Of a stretch of DNA of 64,000 bases, positions 55,988 to 64,000 are shown piece by piece (the stretch's first letter is position 1; each line of letters begins with the position of its first letter). Under the pieces are notes generated by a model. That model made no database searches and was not told the origin of the DNA. It was given only the letters and a program-made list of their open reading frames with translations. The translations under genes were made by a program, and so were the position numbers. Location: positions 16,889,501-16,953,500 of the forward strand of contig JASWHV010000011.1 of the NCBI GenBank assembly GCA_030760725.1. Direction: 5' to 3'. This DNA is from Neostapfia colusana (lineage: Eukaryota; Streptophyta; Magnoliopsida; Poales; Poaceae).

Positions 55988-57254
55988 TCGCTAAGGTTGA
56001 GGAGGAACCCGAACTATTAGACTTTGTCACTCCAGAAGAACAACTAGCCGACGGCCAAGAGCAGCAAGGCAAGCTCCGGTTTGCATTAACCTTTTTACAA
56101 ATTTTACTGTTTTGAGAACTTACTTTGAGCACCCACTTAATTTTTGCGTTAGAGTCTTGTTTGAAAACCCAAATGCATAGCCAAGAAAACCCTGGGTTGG
56201 GATTAAATTTGAAAACCTTGATTAGCTACTGCAATTCTAAGATAGTGTAGGATTTGGTACAAGTCGAGTAGTTGGAACTACTCGCGAGAATAGGCTAGAG
56301 GCACACTACTCGGGTAAAGATAGGAAATGAAACACATGGCAAGAAAAATGAGACCGAGCGGAGAGTAAGGGCAGCAGGACTTTGGGGCCTGGGTGCCATA
56401 GCTCCGCTTGTCTCAATTGAGGACCGAGCCGTGTGCGGGCCTGTTGAACAAGCTAGAACAGTACTGAAGACCTACCGGCTATATGGAAACCGGGACACCG
56501 ATCTAACTCGGGTAGCTGAGTGTTGAGGCATAGCTGGTCATTCAGAGGGTGGGTTGAGAGCTCGAGATGTAAATTGGCTGGCGGCACTGTGGATGCGCGT
56601 GCAGAGACCTCTTGCTCGGGACGATTTGACCGGTTCAACATTTGGCTAACTGGTGAAAGGTGGTTGCGTACGACGTTCGTGATGGTTGCTGTAGGCAACA
56701 TCTAGTACGGGCGTACGTGACGGGTTATTCGGGTAACCCTGCAGGTGTAAATCGATTATAATCACCGTCTCTCGTGGTTAGTGAGTAACACTTGTTCACT
56801 GTACCATGACGTAGAAAGAACAGGCTAGATGCATGTTAAAAGTTTGCTGTTTTGAAAGATATACATTGCTTGTTAATGTCTTGTTGTAGTTTAGAGCTAA
56901 TTAAAGTTCTTTCCAACTTTGGGCAAAGTACATGAGAGAAATGCATTTCTTGTTTGGTTGCGGCTCTCTCATGTGCCTTAGCGTAAGGTTCTCCACAACC
57001 TGCTGCTAAAACTTGAAAGTAAGGTTCAAATAATTAGGCGAGTCCTTTGCAACTTATTTACCTCATGTACCTTAAAAACCTTCATGTAGAAGTTTCATGT
57101 ATAGGAGAGACGGGTCAGACTTGCTAAGCCATCGTGCTCACTGCTTGTGTTTGAAGCTTTTGCAGGGGTTTATGAGGAAGGGACTCCCGAGGAGGAGACG
57201 GAACCCCCAGAGGGAAACCCCGTCGAGTGGGAGTTGTGCACGCCGCCGTGTTAG
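55988..57254 (+). other. Split small acidic frame in the 3' LTR of C
   Basis: Exon a 55988-56068 (AKVEEEPELLDFVTPEEQ, then LADGQEQQ), phase 1 at AG|GCAAGC. Exon b 57166-57254 (VYEEGTPEEETEPPEGN, then PVEWELCTPPC, TAG). Lengths, phase and stop are identical to the 5' LTR copy, with several amino-acid differences and no disruption. Confidence 0.5.
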
Positions 57255-57487
57255 TGTGTGTGCGTGCTAGCGGGGACACATTCATGGGCTGAACATGAAC
57301 TCGATGCGTAGTCTAGGCCCGTGAGTGTAGATCAAACTATTTTATTGTAAAAATATTCATAAACTGGCTTATGTAATAAAACTTTGCTTCCGTTTTGTAT
57401 CTTTGATGTGTGTTATCCGGTGCTGTGCAACGCAGCACCCCTCAGCGTGATCCTGGCTCGACGAGGCCGTGGGGCCTCGTCATAATG

Positions 57488-58937
57488 CAAGCAAACCGCC
57501 ATCTCATTCAGCATAACCATGAACAAAGCTTGCCTAGATCTCCCCGATTCCATGCTCATTAACATCATCATGTTCTCATCATCTTTAATCTTTAGTGCAC
57601 CAAGTTTATTTCAGTTTTCCTGAATCCCGTAAGTTATGTGATGCAAAAGAGAAAACAACCATACTCGACTCAACAAGTTTCCCGACGACAAGGGCGGTAA
57701 ATAAAGCTAGTAAACTCCTACTAAAAGGTTTCCCATCAAGTTGACACGAGCATGAAGTTTTCACAAGTAAAACAGTTCAAAAACATAGGATCGATATGGT
57801 CGAGGGGCACTTGCCTTGCTATCGTGGTTCGTGTTGCTCAAGCGTGTCGAAGTATTGGTGCTGAAGGTCCTCGTAGACAGCCTCTTGAGCGTGTTCTTCT
57901 ACTCACGACCACGTACATACAAACAATACAGCAATCAATATCATGCACAAATTTTACTCAAGATGCGATGATGTGGATGCATGCAAATCCTATAATGCAA
58001 CTTATAGCAACCAGTTTACATGTGTTATCGCGAGTTCTAGTAAGTTTTCGTGTGGTTTTACGATGATTGGTGCCGCTGGAAATTAGTCTGGATGTGGCTA
58101 TGATCCTAGCTCAGGTGGTAGATCAATTCCACCGTCAAAACGTAGACCGGAGCATGATCTACTTACGTGCAATAGCTCCGGTTCGCAGGGTGTGGTGTAA
58201 CAGGGCTTGTAACAACAGCAGCGACGTGGTAAGAGGGGTGACGGGACCTACCCCTCTTCTTTGTCCCCTCCTCCTCTGCGGCTGGGCATCTTCTTGCAAT
58301 GGCAGCAGCTGGGGTTTTTCCTTGGAGCAGAACGGAGCTGCGGCTAGGGTAGGTAGCTAGGGTCTTCTTCTCTGGCAACGGCGAGGCGGGGCAGAGCTTC
58401 GACGGCGGCCAAGGCACTAGCAGGGGCGGCGACCAGAGCTTCACGACAAAGGGGGCAGCGGCCAGGAATTTTTGGGGCAGCGGTGGCGGCTAGGGGGGAG
58501 AGTGTTTTAGTTGTAAGGGGAAAAAATAGCCAAGGGGCTAGGATTTCAGGAAATCTTTTAATCAAGGGCAGGAATTTAATTAGAAAAGATGGGATCTGGG
58601 GGCTAGGTTTTTCCAAATATTTTTCATCAAGGGCTGAGAATAATTGGGGGAGAGAGGAAAATCCCAGGGGAAATATTAGGGCTGCGGCTAGGGTTTTCCC
58701 TAAAGGGGGGTGCGGCCAAGGGAGGGTGGAAAATCCCAATGTGGGCGGGGAGGGGGGGAATCCCTAGATGTGGGGAAATTCCCTAGGGGGAATTTCAGGG
58801 GGTTTAGGGGGGGGGGGGGAATTAGAGGCGGCCATTTCTTCTTTTTATTTCTTTTATTTTATTTCATTCCTATTTTTATTTTCTTATTTATTTGTTCCTC
58901 TATATGCAATGCATGATGATGAATATGAGGGTGTTAA
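57488..58937 (-). repeat. 3' LTR of chromovirus E, right part
   Basis: On the minus strand it begins TAACACCCTCATATTC right after the E pol end and a degraded polypurine tract. It resumes the LTR cut by element C (partner at 28729-29020). A CCCT/GGGG-rich block (58400-58820) is low-complexity and non-coding. It contains an acidic exon at 57815-57898. The outer end of this LTR is lost. Confidence 0.75.
57815..57898 (-). other. Acidic exon-like segment before a GC donor (E LTR)
   Basis: On the minus strand it follows GTCGTGAGTAG. After two bases it reads EHAQEAVYEDLQHQYFDT then LEQHEPR, a TAG codon, and ends phase 1 at CAAG|GCAAGTG. Its length is 84 nt. The partner exon would lie in the lost part of the LTR. 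Entry phase, exit phase and GC donor match elements C and B. Confidence 0.45.
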
Positions 58938-58943
58938 AACCCT

Positions 58944-60187
58944 AACCCCCTTACAATGATTCTCGCCCTCGAGATTCAATAGAGTGGAGAAAAGATGAGG
59001 GAATTCCGTCTTGGGGTCTTCTTCACGCTCCCATGTAGATTCGGCTTCCGTATGATGGCTCCATTGTACTTTGTACCAACGGATTATCTTGTTCCTCGTG
59101 ACTCTTCCCTTCATGTCCAGGATTTCGATAGGGTGTTCCGCATAGGTCAAATCCTTCTGGAGATCTAACTCATCTATTGATACTTGTTCTTCCGGCACTC
59201 TTAGGCACTTCTTGAGCTGAGATACGTGAAATACGTCGTGCACGTCGGAGAGGTGTGTTGGCGGTTCTAGTTGATATGCTATCTCTCCTTGCTTGCCCAC
59301 AATCTTGAATGGTCCAATGTAGCGAGGTGCTAGCTTGCCTTTGACGTTAAACTGTTGTTGGCCTCAGATAGGCGATACCTTGAGATACACGAAGTCTCTG
59401 ACTTCGAAGGTCAAACTCCTTCGCCTATTGTCTGCATAGCTTTTTTGACTTGAATGAGCGGCCTTCGGGTTTTCACGTATTGTTTGGACTTGCTTCTCGG
59501 CACCCTGCAACACTTTGGGTCCAAACACTTGGTTTTCTCCCGTCTCATTCCAGAACAGGGGTGTTCTACACCGTCTACCGTATAGTGCCTCGAAAGGTGA
59601 CATCTTCAGGCTAGCTTGGTAGCTATTGTTGTATGAGAATTAAGCATACGGCAAGCTCTTGTCCCAACTACGCCCATGTTTCAAGGCTCAAGCTCCCAAC
59701 ATGTCTTCCAATATTTGATTCGTCCTCTCAGTTTGCCCGCCGGTTTGTGGGTGATATGTGGAGCTGAAATTCAACCTTGTACCGATGGCTTCATACAACT
59801 TCTTCCAGAACCTAGGGGTAAATTGAGAACCTCGATATGAAACTATTCTCTTAGGAACTCCATGACGACATACTATTTGCCCCATATACAGCTCGGCTAA
59901 TTGCGCCACGGTGTACTTGGTCCTAACATGAATTAAGTGAGCTGATTTCATCAACCAGTCCATGATAACCCAAATAGAGTCGTAGCAGGACTGAGTACGT
60001 GGCAATTCGACTATGAAATCCATACCGATTTCCTCCCACTTCCAGTCAGGTACTTTCAATGGCTGCAAAAATCTAGAGGGTCTCTGGTGTTCGGCCTTCA
60101 CTCGTTGACACGTGTCACATAGGGCAACATATTCAGCGATATACCTTTTCATACCATCTCACCAATAGCAAGTTTTCAGGTCCTTAT
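58944..60187 (-). pseudogene. pol: Chromovirus E integrase and chromodomain
   Basis: Minus strand. Integrase zinc region ends CDTCQRVKAEHQ (60120). First Asp in IGMDFIVELP kept; second replaced by Tyr in RIVSYRGSQF (59835-59837); Glu in GGQTERTNQILEDM kept. After a break near 59680 the GPY/F-like region reads SPFEALYGRRCRTPLFW and NRRRSLTFEVRDFVYLKVSP (59603-59364). The last part (59300-58960) has HDVFHVSQLKKCL and a chromodomain (DLTYAEHPIEILDMKGRV to ESTWEREEDPKTEFPHLF). Truncated at 60187 by an A-family LTR. The rest of pol lies beyond the window or is lost. Confidence 0.88.
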
Positions 60188-63100
60188 TGTAAAGGTCCCA
60201 AAAGTATGAATACAAAGAAACATGAGTTTGCACAAATGTGGCTGTCATGTTTATGAAAAAGGGGCTGGTTTCAACTTTTTACATATGATAACACAAGGAT
60301 TTTTTTTCAAAAACCAACTTAGGGTGATTTGCATGGTTGGACCCTAGGTGGGTTAAGACCACAGAGTTGAAGTACTCAAGTGCAATAGAATGGTTTAAAA
60401 ATCAGAAGTTAAACCAAATGTTCAACTAAAATTTCAAATGAGGGGAGGACACAAGGGCAATTCAAAACTGTTTTGTTCAAACTCTTGTTTGCAGCAGCTA
60501 ACACCAGAATCAAGTTGCATATTTGGGTTCCTTAGGTCCAAATTAGTGGGTAGGCAAAGTTTCATTAATTTTTGAAAATTACTGCTACTCATTTTTCCAA
60601 AAAGGATTTAAATGTGCAAAAAAATTCAAATATACATTTGAATTTGGATGGAATTTGTCCAACTATCCAAATGCAGCTCAGTTTTCAACTCCCAACATTT
60701 AAATTGGTCACTTGCCAAATTTTGGAGATCTTTTGAGGGATAAGAGGGCACTGACTGGTGGGGCCACATGTCATAGGTCAAATGTGACTTACACACTAAG
60801 TCTCCTCTCTGTCTTTCACTCCACCGAAGAGTTCTCTCCGGGCGCCACCGAGTTCTCCACGCAGCAGCCACCCTCCGAACGCTTCATCGAGCTGGCGAGC
60901 TGTTTCCCCCCTTCTTATCACCTCAATCGCGTCCTGTTGCCCACAACCCCGAGGCCAATTCTGTTTGTTGCCTCCTCGCGCAAAAGTTCGACAGAGGCTG
61001 CCGCCTCCACCTGCTCCTCGTCTCCCGGCCAGTCCAGCGCTTCTCCGGTGTGCTCAAGAGGCCACAGAGGTGCGTCATGAGGTATTGAACCTTCTCCTGT
61101 CTCCCTTTTGCTCTCCCCGACGCCGGCTCGCCGGAATTCGGTTTTTGGCACCGGCGCACGTATAGAACAGACCTTGGTTAAACCTTGAAATTCGCCCAAA
61201 CCGCTTGATCATACCTCCTACAATCCAAACCACAGCAACTAGCCTCCCTAGCGCCCTCCCACGCCGAGAACCAAAGAAAATCGATCATCACAGGCCCCGG
61301 GCGACGAGAATTCGCCGCCGGTGACAAAAACGGGTCGGGTCTCTGGTGACTGCCCTATTCCCGCCAATTGCTGCACAAACTGAGGTGCGTTCCATGCTCC
61401 ACGAGCTCTGGTGATGCATTAGGGCAAGGTAGCTCGCCGGGAGAAGCTTCAGACGCGCCAGAGCGTGTGGATGCCGAGCTCCCGAGCCGCCCCACCGGTG
61501 CCGACCTGTTTTCGGCCGTTTTCATGCGCGGAAACCTTGCCCGGCAGCTGAGCCATGTTCCAAGGAGCATGTAGGGCGAAACCGGAGCTCATTTGGTGGA
61601 GAAATGAGAGAGAACGAGCCACGCCACGCTTTCTGCCGGTGTGCACCTGCGGGCTCTGGCGGGAGGTTGAAGAAGCACCTGACCGTGGGCCCCCCGTTAG
61701 ACTGTTCTGTTTAAAATCAAACAGAGAGTTGTTCAAACTTGGAAAATGCATAACTCTGTGTAGAAAGCTCCAAAAATAGTGAGATAATTTGTTCGATTCC
61801 TCTAACAGAGCACTGTCCAAATATGAAACCCAATTTGTATGAAAGCCATTATTTAATTCTGGAAAAGTCTTTAAAACTTTTCAGCAAAAGAATTTTTGAG
61901 GAAGTTTGGCTAATCAAAAAATCCTCAAATTTTTCCAGAATAGTCTTTAGGGTATTATTGAACCCCTGTAAAAGTTTCAGATCAATTTGATTTGATTTGA
62001 TCAGGGCAATTCAGGATTTAAAGTGCTATATCCAATTGAATACAGAAACATTTTCAGAGAATTTCCAAAATTTGGAAATTCATTTCTGGGAGATTCTTAG
62101 CTCCGAAAATCCTAGGAAAATTCATGCAAGCTATATGATCTATAATTGAAATTTTAGTTCACTAAGTTTGGCATGACATGGATGTGATCTCAGAATTAAT
62201 TCTTCTTTGCTTAATTTCTTAGAAAATTGTTCCGAACAAACCACTTAATGAAAAGTGCAAATTTTTGGTCCAGAGGGCTTTCTTGTGACAAGGAACTCAC
62301 ATGAAAATTCTCAGCTCCAGTGGAGCTCTGGATCACCCCTGTTCTGTTTAACCACTTAAGGTGATCAATATAGAAGAGGGCGGGGGGGGGGGGAACCACT
62401 TAGCACTTAATCATGTGCTTAGATCCAAACCCAAACCACTAGCACCAGTGTCATTTTAAATTCTTAAACAGAGTTCCAGTTTTTGAAAACTTGTTATTAG
62501 AACTTGTAGCAAAGTCTTTACAACTAAACAATTGTGCATATGCATTACGTGTAGCATCTACGTGAAGGACTTGAAGTCATTGGAGTAGAAATCAAGGAAG
62601 GGGGAAAACAGTTGATCAAGCCTCAAATGGTCTTCACTAACTGAGATATATATATTAGTTCCCTGCAAAACAAAGGCAAGCCCCGGTTTGCATCAAAACT
62701 TACAAGTTTTTATTTGTATTCACTTTATACGTCTAGCATGTTATTTATTGCATTAAGTCTAGATGGTATGAAGCTCCAAATGCATGACCCAGAAAACCAT
62801 GAAGTTTAAATATAGAATAGGTTATCATTGACTATAACTGCTGATCTCAAATTAACAAAAGTGGATTAAAAGAAGCAAAACTCGAGTGGGCAGTTTCCTA
62901 CTCGTGAAACGGGGTTAAGAGGGATCAATCGGAAGAGTTGGGAATTGATCCCCATAGATGGGAATGGAGACCGGGCAGTGGATGGAAGGTCAAGGACGTG
63001 GTCCTGTGAGCCCAGTCTATGTCTGAGTCGATTAAGGCCCGTTCTCGAGTGCGGCCCGTTGGACAAGTTTGAGTTGTGTACCGGATGCATACTGGCTATA

Positions 63101-64000
63101 TGGGACCCAGGAAACCAATGTAACATGTTAACCTGGGTGTCGAGGCATACCTCACCGTCTAATGCCGATGCTGAAAGGATAGAGAAGTTGGTTCTACGAG
63201 GGTTTTCCGTAGAGAGACTTAATCCCAGTCGGTGGGACCGGTTCGACATTTGGGTGTCGTGTGAAAGGTTGCCACGTACAGCGTCAGTGACGGTTGCTGT
63301 GTGCAACATCGAGTACGAGCGTACGTGTTGTGTCAGCCGGGTGTTTTTGATTGCAATCACCGTCGCTCGCAGAATGGACCGAACATACTTGTTCTCTGCG
63401 TCTTGACGTAGTAATAAACCGGGAAACATTTAATATGCTTCGTGGGTAATCCTCATAATGGAGATGAGGAACGATCAACACTTCACTAAATTTAATTTCC
63501 ACCTTGGGCTAGTAGCGTCGAGGCAAAGCGTTTCTTGTTTGATTGTGGAGTCTCGACGTTGATGGCGCAAGGTCAGTATGAGTCTAGAGTAGCTCACTAA
63601 AGTTACTTTCACCTCGGGCAAGTGACATCGAGATGAAGCGTTTCTTGTTTGATTGTGGAGTCTCGATGTATGTTGCGCGAGGGCTATAAAAGTTGCTTAA
63701 AAATTGAAGTAAGGACTCTCCTTTAGCTCAAGTTCAACGTTGGTGCAAACTTCTATAATCAGCCCTCTATTTTCATCATGTAGAGTTTCATGACTAGGGC
63801 GACGGGTCAGTCTTGCTGAGCTTCGTGCTCATAGATACTGCATAAGTTGTTTTGCAGGTAATAACTGTATGCTGATATGTACGGGTGTCTGATGAGACTC
63901 AGAGCTCTCCGAGTGGTGAACTCATTACAACCCCTGCCGCTGCTATTGTGATAGTGTTGCTAGCGAGAAGGGTCCGCGGGCTGGATACCTTCTCTGTTGC
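60188..64000 (+). repeat. A-family LTR (5' LTR or solo), runs off the window
   Basis: Starts TGTAAAGGTCCCAAAAG like 11121 and follows the A LTR through GCAAAACAAAGGCAAGCCCC (62665) to the CGGGCTGGATACC region. The bases before it (CTTAT, 60183-60187) are the presumptive TSD. No internal domain is in view. Short open frames at 60700-61800 and 62866-63429 are not conserved in the sister LTR and are taken as chance. Confidence 0.85.

Larger units (their letters stand above)
29021..57482 (+). mobile_element. Chromovirus C, complete but hosting two insertions
   Basis: Bounded by TAATG direct repeats (29016-29020 and 57483-57487). The 5' LTR is 3927 bp and the 3' LTR 3928 bp after removing the nested copia element. 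Without the two guests the element is about 15.2 kb: LTR, primer site, leader, extra ORF, gag-pol, polypurine tract, LTR. The first 215 bases of the LTRs differ at about 4% of positions (counted by eye). The chromodomain, very long LTRs and iMet-type primer site suggest the Tekay/Del lineage. Insertion order: C into E first, then solo LTR B (from its parent) and the copia element into C. Confidence 0.95.
43610..57482 (+). repeat. 3' LTR of chromovirus C, split by the copia element
   Basis: Parts 43610-43825 and 53771-57482 join into a 3928 bp LTR parallel to 29021-32947. It ends CTCGTCA at 57482 followed by the TAATG duplication. It repeats the promoter-like zone near 54143 and the AATAAA near 57376. 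Confidence 0.94.

Noticed and set aside
62866..63429. 187-codon minus-strand frame in the right-end LTR
   Set aside because: The corresponding stretches of the A LTRs (14885-15137 and 4015-4272) are open only over short parts with different content, so it is not conserved.
1..64000. CRISPR arrays, tRNA genes, intact rRNA genes, bacterial operons
   Set aside because: No regularly spaced short repeats with unique spacers, no cloverleaf-like sequence and no Shine-Dalgarno-led gene strings were seen on either strand.

Overview
This is grass (Poaceae-type) nuclear repeat DNA. There is no bacterial-style gene, CRISPR array, operon or intact host gene. The window is a nest of LTR retrotransposons with DNA-transposon remains. 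The grass assignment rests on the very long LTRs (3.3-4.7 kb) of the Ty3/gypsy chromoviruses, the SIRE-like Ty1/copia element, the CACTA and hAT-like debris and the AT-rich spacers; the species cannot be told from sequence alone.

Layout. (1) 1-15819: degraded chromovirus A, + strand. Its partial 5' LTR (1-4984) is split by a deleted, opposite-strand gypsy element (453-3951). Its gag-pol is frameshifted (6607-11057) and its 4.7 kb 3' LTR (11121-15819) carries an internal duplication. (2) 15820-18635: remnant of a CACTA (En/Spm) transposon into which A inserted. (3) 18636-20620: copia gag remnant (PBS-like site, gag) broken by two nested small DNA elements. (4) 20623-22558: LTR fragment with a tandem array containing perfect heat-shock elements. 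(5) 22559-28350: minus-strand Tat-like gypsy D, split by a 3400 bp solo LTR (23564-26963, TSD TCTTG). (6) 28351-28728: LTR fragment with a 5S rRNA-like segment. (7) 28729-29020 and 57488-60187: LTR and pol of minus-strand chromovirus E, split by element C. (8) 29021-57482: chromovirus C, complete with TSD TAATG and LTRs of 3927 and 3928 bp. C is split by a 3292 bp solo LTR in its protease codons (36993-40284, TSD TTAAT) and by a complete 9940 bp SIRE-like copia element in its 3' LTR (43826-53765, TSD CTCAT). (9) 60188-64000: LTR of an A-family element that landed in E.

How the parts work together. The gypsy elements use tRNA-iMet-type primer sites and Gag (CCHC), aspartic protease, RT, RNase H and DDE integrase; A, C and E end in a chromodomain, which in this group targets integration to heterochromatin. 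No element is coding-competent. C comes closest: its 1083-codon pol run has no stop, but the protease Asp codon and the first Asp of the RT FVDD box both read Asn.

Most interesting signal. LTRs of at least three families (C and its solo relative, solo LTR B, LTR of E, probably the 20623 LTR) contain the same split small reading frame. A 78-84 nt acidic exon follows a 3' splice-like TAG, ends in phase 1 at a GC-type donor (AG|GCAAG), and where the LTR is complete it joins in phase, about 0.9-1.1 kb later, to a short acidic terminal exon that precedes an AATAAA-like signal. In addition, gag start codons sit 0-1 nt after 3' splice-like sites, and C has an extra coiled-coil ORF upstream of gag. 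These splice inferences come from sequence only and need transcript data.
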